9,567 nucleotides of DNA from Candidatus Jorgensenbacteria bacterium CG23_combo_of_CG06-09_8_20_14_all_54_14 (GTDB lineage Bacteria > Patescibacteriota > Minisyncoccia > UBA6257 > GWB1-50-10). Positions 1 to 5,990 of the stretch are shown here, one piece after another. The notes beneath the pieces were generated by a model, which made no database searches, was not told the origin of the DNA, and saw only the letters and a list, made by a program, of their open reading frames with translations. The DNA is taken from positions 1-9,567 of the forward strand of contig PCRZ01000047.1 in assembly GCA_002772205.1 (NCBI GenBank). The letters are read 5' to 3'. The translations under genes and the position numbers were made by a program. Each line of letters begins with the position of its first letter. Positions within the stretch are counted from its first letter, which is position 1.

Positions 1-10
1 AACTCAATGT

Positions 11-49
11 TTTGGAAGTTCGACTTCCTACGGAAGTCGAACTTCCAAA
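11..49. repeat. Perfect 18-bp inverted repeat with nested GGAAGT palindromes, upstream of cysS
   Basis: Bases 11-28 are the exact reverse complement of 32-49, with a 3-nt loop (29-31). Each arm contains a shorter palindrome of the form GGAAGTNNNACTTCC (14-28 and 32-46), so the element can fold as one long hairpin or as two 6-bp hairpins side by side. The same design with other central triplets occurs at 5865-5904, so this is a dispersed repeat family. It ends 19 nt before the cysS start. No T-tract follows on the + strand, so a terminator for an upstream gene is possible but not shown. Confidence 0.85.
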
Positions 50-68
50 GATTAACTGAAACCAACTA

Positions 69-1541
69 ATGCTCAAACTCTACAACACCCTCACGCGCCG
101 CAAGGAAATTTTCAAGCCGCTCAAAAAGAAAACTGTGGGGCTCTATACCTGCGGACCCACGGTGTACAACTATGCCCACATCGGGAACCTCCGCACCTAC
201 CTCTTTGAAGATATCCTTGAGCGGACGCTTTTGCGGAACGGCTACCGCATAAAGCGGGTAATGAACACCACGGACGTAGGGCACCTTACCTCGGACGCCG
301 ACACGGGGGAAGATAAGATGGAAAAAGGAGCGGCGCGGGAAGGAAGGACTGTGTGGGATATCGCCCGCTTTTACACCAAAGCGTTCTTCCGCGACATCAA
401 AGAGCTCAACATCAGAAAACCGCGCCACGTCGCGCCCGCCACAAAATTCATAAAGGAGCAGGTAGCGCTCATTAAGCGGCTCTTCAAGCGCCGCTACGCG
501 TATGAGACGTCAAAAGCGGTGTATTTTGACGTTTCAAAGTTCAAACGCTACACGAACCTTTCACGCCAAAAACTCTCCGGCAAAATTGCGGGGGCGCGCG
601 AAGAGGTGATAGCGGACCCGGAAAAGAGGAACCCGCAGGATTTCGCCCTGTGGTTCAAGCTCGTCGGCCGCTTCAAAAACCACATCATGCGGTGGCCGTC
701 GCCCTGGGGTGTCGGGTTCCCCGGCTGGCACATAGAATGTTCCGCGATCTCCTCTGCGCTCCTCGGACAACCGTTTGATATCCACACGGGGGGCGTTGAC
801 CACATCCCTCTCCACCACACGAACGAGATCGCGCAATCGGAGGCCGCGTATGGAAAACCGCTCGCGCGCTTTTGGCTGCACGGCGAATTTTTGGCAATAG
901 ACACGAAACGAATGGGAAAGTCCGAAGAAAATTTCATCACACTTGAAACGGTGAAACGGAAGGGATTTCCCCCGCTCGCCTACCGCTACTTTGTGCTGGG
1001 CACCCACTATCGGAAAAAACTGAACTTCACGTGGGAGGCACTCGGCGCGGCGAGGCGCGCGCTCGAAAAACTCTACGGCGCGGTTGAAACAATTAGAGGG
1101 CAAGCAGCAAAGGGCAATCAGCGTAAATCAGCATTTAATTATCAGCGGCCATCAGTTAATAGAAAAATCAGCGGCCATCAGTTAATAGAAAAATCAGCGT
1201 TCATCAGCGCCCAGAATAAATTCAATGCCGCGCTGGACAACGACCTGAACACCCCGCAGGCGCTCGCCGTTCTCTGGGAAACGGTGAACGACACCCGCCT
1301 TTCGCCGCGCGCAAAGCTCCCCCTCCTCCTTTCCTATGACAAAGTGCTTGGATTGGGGCTCAAAACCGCCAAAAAACAGGCCGCCGTGCCCGCGTCAATA
1401 CTGAAGCTGGTGCGCGCGCGGGAGTTATGCAGAACCAATAAACAGTTTACCCACGCCGACGCCTTGCGGGTAAAGATTGAAGGGTTAGGATACAGGGTGG
1501 AAGATACCTCTTCCGGACCGAAGGTCCTCAAAAAACGATGA
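69..1541 (+). CDS. cysS: Cysteinyl-tRNA synthetase (CysRS)
   Basis: This cytoplasmic class I synthetase charges tRNA-Cys with cysteine using ATP. The 490-residue product has the HIGH-type signature HIGN at 37-40 and the KMSKS-type loop RMGKS at 281-285. Cys28, Cys224, His249 and Glu253 fit the family's zinc site; the last three lie a constant 15 residues beyond the E. coli positions as I recall them. FNAALDNDLNTP marks the start of the helical anticodon-side domain, and the C-terminal 'ADALRVKIEGLGYRVEDT' block is typical of bacterial CysRS. It is longer than the usual ~460 residues because about 35 residues (roughly 344-381) are encoded by ATCAGCG-type repeats. The start is the only good ATG near the conserved N-terminus; no clear ribosome binding site precedes it. 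The TGA stop lies inside a palindrome bridging to dnaB, suggesting co-transcription. Confidence 0.97.
   Translation: MLKLYNTLTRRKEIFKPLKKKTVGLYTCGPTVYNYAHIGNLRTYLFEDILERTLLRNGYRIKRVMNTTDVGHLTSDADTGEDKMEKGAAREGRTVWDIARFYTKAFFRDIKELNIRKPRHVAPATKFIKEQVALIKRLFKRRYAYETSKAVYFDVSKFKRYTNLSRQKLSGKIAGAREEVIADPEKRNPQDFALWFKLVGRFKNHIMRWPSPWGVGFPGWHIECSAISSALLGQPFDIHTGGVDHIPLHHTNEIAQSEAAYGKPLARFWLHGEFLAIDTKRMGKSEENFITLETVKRKGFPPLAYRYFVLGTHYRKKLNFTWEALGAARRALEKLYGAVETIRGQAAKGNQRKSAFNYQRPSVNRKISGHQLIEKSAFISAQNKFNAALDNDLNTPQALAVLWETVNDTRLSPRAKLPLLLSYDKVLGLGLKTAKKQAAVPASILKLVRARELCRTNKQFTHADALRVKIEGLGYRVEDTSSGPKVLKKR
1117..1212. repeat. ATCAGCG word repeats with a 26-bp tandem duplication inside cysS
   Basis: The word ATCAGC/ATCAGT recurs at 1117, 1127, 1141, 1151, 1167, 1177, 1193 and 1203. 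A perfect 26-bp unit at 1141-1166 is repeated directly at 1167-1192, and a third partial copy starts at 1193. Because 26 is not a multiple of 3, the two copies are read in different frames (NYQRPSVNRK, then ISGHQLIEK), yet the overall frame into the conserved CysRS domain is kept. Similar ATCWGYG words are common intergenic repeats in some bacterial genomes (established only in general terms). Here the repeat lies in the linker between the catalytic core and the helical domain. Confidence 0.9.
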
Positions 1542-1591
1542 CGATAACGATGACTATGACTTTTAAGCGTCATGGTCACAGTCATTGTCAT
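1538..1591. repeat. RTRACN palindrome bridging the cysS stop and the dnaB start (copy 1)
   Basis: Arms 1538-1560 and 1569-1591 are imperfect reverse complements, with about 18 of 23 positions pairing and an 8-nt loop. Both arms consist of 6-base steps of the type ATGACN/ATAACN. The first arm contains the cysS TGA stop (1539-1541). The palindrome is followed by GTAAG (1593-1597), which ends 7 nt before the dnaB ATG. A run of T (1600-1604) follows at some distance, so weak termination cannot be excluded. Related copies lie at 4248-4328 and 7601-7696. Confidence 0.75.
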
Positions 1592-1604
1592 GGTAAGAAT
1601 TTTT

Positions 1605-4250
1605 ATGCCTGATAAAAATTTGAAACTTCCCCCGCAGGACATTGAGGCCGAACGCTCGGTCCTTGGCGCTTTGATGCTTGACCGCACAGCCACCGTCAAA
1701 GTGGCGGACATCATTGCGCCAATTGACTTCTACCATCCCGCCCACCAGAAAATATTCGGAAGCATACTTGAACTCTTTGAACGCGGGGAGCCGATCGACC
1801 TCCTCACCATTTCCGCCAACCTCAAGGGCAAGAAGGAACTGCAGAATGTGGGCGGCATGGACTACCTCTCCGAACTCGTCGCGAACGTTCCCACCTCGGC
1901 GCACGTGGAGCGATACGCGGAACTGGTAAAGGAGAATCGCGTGCGGCGCGACCTCATTGAGGCCTCGTCGGACATCAACGAGCAGGCATTGGATGAGCGG
2001 GATTTTGAGACGCTCCTCGACCGAACGGAGCAGAAAATTTTCAACATCTCCCAGCGCTCGCGCCCCCAGCGGTTCATACCGGTGCAGGACGAGCTCACCG
2101 CCGCCTACGAGCGCATTGAAAGACTCCACCGCGGCGAGAAGGGCGCGCTCCGCGGCCTCTCCACCCACTTCCCGCAGCTGGATAACATCCTCTCGGGCCT
2201 CCAGGCCTCCGACCTCATCATCGTGGGGGCGCGCCCCTCGTACGGGAAAACCACCCTCGTGCTGGACATTGCCCGCCAGGCATCACTCGCCGGAAAATCG
2301 GTTGGTATTTTCTCATTGGAGATGTCCAAGGACCAGGTGATAGACCGCCTGATTGCGAGCCAGGCACAGGTGCCCCTCTGGCGGCTCCGCACAGGGCGTC
2401 TCTCCGATGAGCTTGAGTTTGCCCTCATCCAGCAGGCATTGGATGAGCTCTCCAAGGCGCCGCTCTACATTGACGACACCCCCTCCCCCACCACGCTCCA
2501 GATGCGCTCAATGGCGCGGCGGCTCCAGATAGAACAGGGTTTGGACCTCCTCGTCGTTGACTACCTCCAGCTCATCCAGCCGCGCACGGGGAGTGAGAGC
2601 ATAGTGCAGCAGGTAACGGAAATTTCACGGCATCTGAAGGCGCTCGCGCGCGAGCTCAAGGTGCCCGTGATCGCCGTATCCCAGCTCTCGCGGGCGGTGG
2701 ACCAGCGGGAAAGCAAAATCCCCCGGCTCTCGGATCTGCGCGAGAGCGGCTGCCTGGCCGGTGACACCCTCATCGTAAGAGCGGATACAGGAGAACGCAC
2801 TCCAATAAAAACTCTCGTCGGCCAGACAGGCATTCCAGTTCACGGCTTAAACAAAAATTGGAAAATCGTAGAAAGGAAAATCTCCGAGGTCTTTTGTAGC
2901 GGCAAAAAAATGGTATATGAATTAAAAACAAGGAGCGGCTTTAGTATAAAAGCATCCAGCAATCATCCTTTTTGGAAAGTAAATGGTTGGACAAGGTTAA
3001 AAGAGCTAAAAACCGGCGATCGTATTGCCACTCCTACCAACCTGTATTTAAGTGCTCCCCAAAATAAACTATCAGAAAATGAGATCATTTTGTTGGCTCA
3101 TTTACTCGGCGATGGGTGCATTCTACCTCGTCAACCATACCACTACACGAGCGCTGACAGAGAAAATATCAAAGTAGTGGCTGAAACCGCCAAAAAACTA
3201 TTCAATATCAAATCAAAAATAATAAGGCAAAAAAATTGGTGGCATGTATATCTTACCTGCCCTTATCATTTAACGCATCATAAACAACACCCAATAACTA
3301 AATGGTTTGAATCGTTGGGTATCCGGTGTGTACGCTCTTTCGAAAAAGAAATCCCTCAAGCTGTATTTAATTTAAATAATAAAAAATTAGCGCTTTTCCT
3401 AAAACACCTTTGGGCCACCGACGGGCATGTCGGAATTCGCCAACATAAAAAGGATGGGAAACCTATCCGCGCAATCGCTGGAGTAGTTGGTTATTCTACC
3501 ACGAGCCAAAAAATGGCGGAAGGCGTAAAATATTTACTGTTAAGATTTGGTATACGAAGCAAAATCACCCCCCTCCGTAAAGGAGATTATAGAATTTGCT
3601 ACCAGATCAGGGTTGACGGCGCCAAACATCAACTTGCGTTTCTCGGCCAAATCGGGTGTTTTGGCATTAAAGGAAACAATATTTCTTTCATCAAGCAAGA
3701 GTTAAATAATGTCAGACAAAGTACGAATCTTGATGTGTGGCCTAAAGAAACTTGGAAATTCGTCATTGATCCAATACGGAGGGATCGCGACATGAGCTGG
3801 CGCGAATTTAGCAACGGCATTAAAACAAAATACTGTGGAACTACTCTGTTTAAACATGGTCTTGGCGTAGAGAGACTCAATAGAATTGCTACTCTTTTGC
3901 ATTCCTCGGAAATAAAAAAAATGGCACAATCCGATATTTTCTGGGATGAGATTGTGTCAATAAAACCGCTGGGTATTCAGAAGGTATATGACGCTACCGT
4001 ACCGGGACTGCATAATTTCGTTGCCAATAATATTATCGTTGAAAATAGCCTCGAGCAGGACGCGGACGTGGTGCTTCTCATCTACCGGAAGGACCGCGAC
4101 CGGACGGATCTCCCCGAGGAAGAGCGGAACCTCGTGGAACTCATCATCGCCAAACACCGCAATGGCCCCCTGGGGAGCGTGCAGCTTCGCTTTGATCCCG
4201 AGCGGGTGAGCTTCCGGAGTATTGATACGAGACATGGTGAGGAACAATGA
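1605..4250 (+). CDS. dnaB: Replicative DNA helicase DnaB, intein-containing precursor
   Basis: The hexameric 5'-3' helicase unwinds DNA ahead of the replisome. From the ATG at 1605 the precursor is 881 residues: a 449-residue helicase interrupted by a 432-residue intein (383-814). The N-terminal DnaB domain (about 8-110) opens with PPQDIEAERSVLGALML. The RecA-like domain has Walker A GARPSYGKTT (208-217, Lys215), Walker B LLVVDYLQL (Asp319) and SQLSRAVDQRES. After the intein come SLEQDADVVLLIYR and the AKHRNGPLG block. The insertion splits RESG/SLEQDAD, the same site as the Synechocystis DnaB intein. I prefer 1605 over the in-frame ATGs at 1572 and 1590, because those lie inside the intergenic palindrome, conserved sequence begins just after 1605, and GTAAG sits 7 nt upstream exactly as at recR. 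Active helicase should require splicing. Confidence 0.96.
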   Translation: MPDKNLKLPPQDIEAERSVLGALMLDRTATVKVADIIAPIDFYHPAHQKIFGSILELFERGEPIDLLTISANLKGKKELQNVGGMDYLSELVANVPTSAHVERYAELVKENRVRRDLIEASSDINEQALDERDFETLLDRTEQKIFNISQRSRPQRFIPVQDELTAAYERIERLHRGEKGALRGLSTHFPQLDNILSGLQASDLIIVGARPSYGKTTLVLDIARQASLAGKSVGIFSLEMSKDQVIDRLIASQAQVPLWRLRTGRLSDELEFALIQQALDELSKAPLYIDDTPSPTTLQMRSMARRLQIEQGLDLLVVDYLQLIQPRTGSESIVQQVTEISRHLKALARELKVPVIAVSQLSRAVDQRESKIPRLSDLRESGCLAGDTLIVRADTGERTPIKTLVGQTGIPVHGLNKNWKIVERKISEVFCSGKKMVYELKTRSGFSIKASSNHPFWKVNGWTRLKELKTGDRIATPTNLYLSAPQNKLSENEIILLAHLLGDGCILPRQPYHYTSADRENIKVVAETAKKLFNIKSKIIRQKNWWHVYLTCPYHLTHHKQHPITKWFESLGIRCVRSFEKEIPQAVFNLNNKKLALFLKHLWATDGHVGIRQHKKDGKPIRAIAGVVGYSTTSQKMAEGVKYLLLRFGIRSKITPLRKGDYRICYQIRVDGAKHQLAFLGQIGCFGIKGNNISFIKQELNNVRQSTNLDVWPKETWKFVIDPIRRDRDMSWREFSNGIKTKYCGTTLFKHGLGVERLNRIATLLHSSEIKKMAQSDIFWDEIVSIKPLGIQKVYDATVPGLHNFVANNIIVENSLEQDADVVLLIYRKDRDRTDLPEEERNLVELIIAKHRNGPLGSVQLRFDPERVSFRSIDTRHGEEQ
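2751..4046 (+). mobile_element. DnaB intein with LAGLIDADG homing endonuclease
   Basis: The intein is an in-frame protein-splicing element that excises itself and joins the DnaB halves; the endonuclease domain can spread its gene by cutting intein-less alleles. Numbers follow the precursor from 1605. It starts at Cys383 (CLAGDTLIV, block A). Block B is ASSNHPFW with His454, and Ser replaces the usual Thr of TxxH. The two dodecapeptide motifs, LLAHLLGDG (Asp503) and HLWATDGHV (Asp606), both keep their acidic residue, so the nuclease is probably intact. The C-terminal block VYDATVPGLHNFVANN has His803, and the element ends at Asn814 followed by Ser815, the +1 nucleophile. The penultimate residue is Glu813, where most inteins have His. 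The DNA is visibly richer in A and T than the flanking helicase sequence, consistent with separate ancestry. Confidence 0.95.
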
Positions 4251-4328
4251 CTATGACGATAACTAAATGACCATAACAGCAACAATAGAGCCGTAACATG
4301 TCATCGTTATTGTTATAGTCATCGTAAG
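4248..4328. repeat. RTRACN palindrome bridging the dnaB stop and the recR start (copy 2)
   Basis: The dnaB TGA stop (4248-4250) opens a run of ATGACN/ATAACN steps. The core arms 4267-4287 and 4302-4322 pair imperfectly around a 14-nt loop. The 65 bases 4263-4327 align without gaps to 7632-7696, with 55 identities, and nine of the ten differences are transitions; the two are clearly the same dispersed element. The right end, GTAAG (4324-4328), stands 7 nt before the recR ATG, as in the cysS-dnaB copy. Confidence 0.85.
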
Positions 4329-4335
4329 TTCTCTC

Positions 4336-4932
4336 ATGCTTCCCGCTTCCATTAAAAAATTCATTGAGGGTTTTTCCAAACTCCCCTCCCTCGGACCGCG
4401 GCTCGCCACGCGGCTCGCGTTCTACCTTTTGAACCTTGACCGCGCCGAACTCGCCTCGCTCATTGATGCGCTCGGCGGATTGAAACGTCTGAACCGCTGT
4501 CCGCGCTGTTTCTTTTTCAAGGAGGCAAACGCCGCGCTCTGTACCATCTGCGCGAATCCCGCGCGCGCCACGGGCACCATCGCCGTGGTGGAGCGTGAAA
4601 CCGACCTCCTCGCGATTGAGAAAACGGGAAAGTTCGGCGGCCAATACCTCATCCTCGGCGAACTCCCCGAAAAAGGGATATTTGAGAGCACCCACAAGCT
4701 CCGCCTCGCGGCGCTGAAGCGGCACATCGGGGAAGGCGGCGGACATTTGAAAGAACTCATCATTGCGCTCTCCCCCACAAGCTTCGGCGATTTTGCGGCG
4801 GACGTCATCGGGCAGGAATTCAAGGGGTTGGCGGAAAAAATCACGCGCCTCGGGCGCGGTATCCCCACCGGCGGCGAGATAGAATTTGCGGATGAGGAAA
4901 CGTTGAGCTCCGCCTTAGAAAGGCGGAGTTGA
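4336..4932 (+). CDS. recR: Recombination mediator protein RecR
   Basis: RecR works with RecO (and RecF) in loading RecA onto gapped single-stranded DNA during repair. The 198-residue product has the family's usual length. It starts with the helix-hairpin-helix region (FIEGFSKLPSLGPRLATRLAF, about 9-29), followed by a four-cysteine zinc finger (Cys55, Cys58, Cys69, Cys72). The TOPRIM domain starts at GTIAVVERETDLLAIEKTG with Glu86 and contains GGQYLILGELP. The C-terminal signature TRLGRGIPTGGEIEFADEETL is close to the common 'RGLPVGGDLEYADE' form. It lies 85 bp after dnaB and probably shares its transcript. There is no Shine-Dalgarno beyond GTAAG, 7 nt before the ATG. The final residues (about SSALERRS) are encoded by a GGCGGA palindrome that includes the first base of the stop codon. 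Confidence 0.96.
   Translation: MLPASIKKFIEGFSKLPSLGPRLATRLAFYLLNLDRAELASLIDALGGLKRLNRCPRCFFFKEANAALCTICANPARATGTIAVVERETDLLAIEKTGKFGGQYLILGELPEKGIFESTHKLRLAALKRHIGEGGGHLKELIIALSPTSFGDFAADVIGQEFKGLAEKITRLGRGIPTGGEIEFADEETLSSALERRS
4906..4930. repeat. GGCGGA hairpin overlapping the 3' end of recR
   Basis: Bases 4906-4916 pair with 4920-4930 around a 3-nt loop; the stem is 11 bp including one G-T pair. It encodes the last residues of RecR and reaches the first base of the TGA stop. No T-tract follows. The core CTCCGCCTT/AAGGCGGAG is the same family as the hairpins at 5031-5092. Confidence 0.75.
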
Positions 4933-5104
4933 ATTCCTAATGTCTAATTCCCAATTTCTAACAAAATCCCAATGACAAATTGGTAAATTGGACATTTGAT
5001 ATTTCTTCGTTTGATTAAAAATTAGAAATTATCCGCCGAAGGCGGATCTCCGCCTAAGGCGGATGCGCCTTTGGAGCACGCCTCTGGCGGAGAAATTAGA
5101 AATT
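4933..5104. other. Intergenic spacer with GGCGGA hairpins and ATTAGAAAT direct repeats
   Basis: I see no gene here. The first part is A/T-rich, with repeated AATTTCTAA/ATTAGAAATT words. Two short hairpins follow: 5031-5037 with 5041-5047, and 5049-5054 with 5058-5063. An alternative long-range pairing joins 5048-5054 with 5086-5092. ATTAGAAATTA appears on both sides of the GGCGGA cluster (about 5022-5032 and 5095-5105), so the cluster looks inserted into an A/T-rich spacer. Confidence 0.6.
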
Positions 5105-5135
5105 AAATTCCCGTCCTAGACGGGAATTTTTGTTA
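5105..5135 (+). terminator. Rho-independent terminator of the cysS-dnaB-recR group
   Basis: Bases 5105-5115 are the exact reverse complement of 5119-5129 (11 bp, 3-nt loop), and a T-run follows directly on the + strand (5127-5131, then GTTATT). Read on the - strand, the same hairpin is followed by a moderately T-rich stretch, so it may also end transcription through the rplU remnant, whose TAG stop (5118-5116) lies in the hairpin. Confidence 0.8.
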
Positions 5136-5211
5136 TTCTCACCTCCGTATACCGCTGGCGGTGGGTCTTCTTTTTCCGATAGCGCGTTTTGGAGTGGTAG
5201 CGGAATACCAT
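5116..5211 (-). pseudogene. rplU: Remnant of the rplU 3' end (L21 C-terminus)
   Basis: Read from 5211 down to the TAG at 5118-5116, this encodes 31 residues starting MVFRYHSKTRYRKKKTHRQR. The first 29 match residues 77-105 of the intact L21 encoded at 6308-5991, with one difference (Lys for Arg), then Pro-Val-stop. At the DNA level 5140-5211 matches 6009-6080 at 69 of 72 positions, offset by 869 bp. Of the seven codons that differ over the whole 29, six are synonymous. Homology stops abruptly at the Met codon, and upstream sequence is unrelated with in-frame stops. It therefore cannot make a full L21. Whether the short frame is translated is unknown. It looks like the original gene end left behind when the hicBA segment arrived. 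Confidence 0.85.
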
Positions 5212-5359
5212 ACACTAAAACTTGCGTCTATTACCCCGCCCTTTTACTACAATGTTTTTCCCGCAATTCAAACAAATGAGCATTGTCACGCGAACTATGC
5301 CATGGCTGAATTGCGGTGACACAACCATCTCGTGCTCCCCGCGGAGCTCAATCAATCAA
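5212..5359. other. Spacer between the rplU remnant and hicA
   Basis: No convincing gene lies here. A 10-bp inverted repeat, 5261-5270 with 5307-5316, has a 36-nt interior. The tetranucleotide AATC/TTGA is repeated about four times at 5348-5367, across the end of hicA. No T-tract follows the inverted repeat on either strand, so I do not call it a terminator. Confidence 0.5.
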
Positions 5360-5602
5360 TCAATCAAAGAGTTGCGGCTGGAGTTTGTCCTCCGGAAGAT
5401 ATCGGAGCGCCTGCCGATAGATAGCACCAAGCGTCCCCCGGTCCAACTCGGCGTGCCGCGGAATGATGAGTGTTTGCTTGCTGCCTCCGCTTCCCTCCCT
5501 CTGCAGCTTCACATGACTCCCACGCTGGGAAACTACTAAGAAACCGAAGCGGCCAAGAACCTTAATGACGTCGTCGCCGGAGAGCGTTTTGAGTTTAGGC
5601 AT
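5360..5602 (-). CDS. hicA: HicA-family mRNA interferase toxin
   Basis: HicA toxins are small double-stranded-RNA-binding-fold ribonucleases that cleave mRNA and are neutralised by HicB. The 80-residue protein has the usual pattern. SGDDVIKVLGRFGF is the first helix and turn. SQRGSHVKLQR carries the catalytic histidine (His30). LIIPRHAELDRGTLGAIYRQA is the last strand and helix, and the end is LPEDKL. It starts 8 nt inside the end of hicB (overlap 5595-5602), so translation is probably coupled, with antitoxin first. The TGA stop falls in a short TTGA tandem repeat. The pair sits between two copies of the rplU 3' end, consistent with acquisition as a cassette. Confidence 0.9.
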   Translation of the reverse strand: MPKLKTLSGDDVIKVLGRFGFLVVSQRGSHVKLQREGSGGSKQTLIIPRHAELDRGTLGAIYRQALRYLPEDKLQPQLFD

Positions 5603-5819
5603 GGAGCGGCTCCAGCTCGAAGTTCACGAGCGCGGAGGGTTCCGCGGCGATACCAAGCTCGGCTAAATTCTCCCCCTCGAGATAGAGGGCGAGGGCTTCC
5701 TTGAGATTTGCGGCTACCTCGTCAATGTTCTTGCCTTGCGTCACGATAGGCACATCAATACCTTCTCCCACAAAGGCTTTTTCTCCCTGATAGATTCTGA
5801 ACTGGATGATGTGTTTCAT
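5595..5819 (-). CDS. hicB: HicB-family antitoxin
   Basis: The partner of HicA should bind and block the toxin. The 74-residue protein reads IQFRIYQGEKAFVGEGIDVPIVTQGKNIDEVAANLKEALALYLEG. This is the partial RNase-H-like fold of HicB: strands, then the 'T.G.t.eEA..nlkEAl.lylE' helix, with Val replacing the usual surface-exposed Thr/Ala-type residues in places. No C-terminal helix-turn-helix or ribbon-helix-helix region is present, so this short form may not repress its own promoter alone. The ATG at 5819 is chosen over the in-frame ATG at 5909, because homology begins at MKHIIQF and a promoter-like sequence lies between them. No Shine-Dalgarno is seen. Confidence 0.86.
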   Translation of the reverse strand: MKHIIQFRIYQGEKAFVGEGIDVPIVTQGKNIDEVAANLKEALALYLEGENLAELGIAAEPSALVNFELEPLHA

Positions 5820-5826
5820 ACAACAT

Positions 5827-5857
5827 CTATAGTACTGTATTATGCATTGTTTCGCAA
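5827..5857 (-). promoter_or_regulatory. Candidate hicBA promoter and overlapping palindrome
   Basis: On the - strand, TTGCGA (5857-5852) and TACTAT (5834-5829) are 17 nt apart, each matching 4 of 6 consensus bases. The -10 is about 9 nt before the hicB ATG. An imperfect palindrome centred on AGTACT (5827-5840) covers the -10, a usual place for an autorepression operator. This is pattern matching only. Confidence 0.4.
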
Positions 5858-5864
5858 GACCCGC

Positions 5865-5904
5865 GGAAGTGGGACTTCCCTGGGAATTTGGAAGTCCCAC
5901 TTCC
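5865..5904. repeat. GGAAGT nested palindrome between rplU and hicB
   Basis: Bases 5865-5879 are the exact reverse complement of 5890-5904 (15 bp) around a 10-nt loop. Each arm again has the form GGAAGTNNNACTTCC, as at 11-49, but with a different central triplet (GGG/CCC instead of TCG/CGA). There is no T-tract after it on the - strand, so it is not an obvious terminator for rplU. Confidence 0.85.
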
Positions 5905-5990
5905 AACATTGAAATTACTGACGCGGGTTAATCGCTGTTCGCTCCACACTAACAGCTCACAGCTAAAAGCCAACTCCTAACGCCTAATAC

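Noticed and set aside
561..1103. Long open frame on the - strand opposite cysS
   Set aside because: It is a shadow of the G/C-rich cysS coding strand; no recognisable protein family, and cysS is fully conserved in this region. The same applies to the other frames opposite dnaB, recR and the antiporter gene.
1572..1604. N-terminal extension of DnaB from the ATG at 1572 (or 1590)
   Set aside because: These codons lie inside the intergenic palindrome and are not DnaB-like. The ATG at 1605 is followed by family sequence and has the same upstream geometry as recR.
5261..5316. Terminator for hicBA formed by the 10-bp inverted repeat
   Set aside because: The interior is 36 nt and no T-tract follows on the - strand. 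The repeat is real, but its role is unsupported.
5348..5367. Phase-variable tetranucleotide tract controlling hicA
   Set aside because: The TTGA repeat begins at the stop codon, so changes in unit number would alter little or nothing of the protein.
5222..5539. 105-codon + strand open frame opposite hicA
   Set aside because: It overlaps a well-supported HicA on the other strand and shows no family features; its last part is simply the complement of hicA.
5820..5909. Upstream extension of HicB to 5909
   Set aside because: It would be translated from the GGAAGT repeat and promoter region. HicB homology begins at the ATG at 5819.
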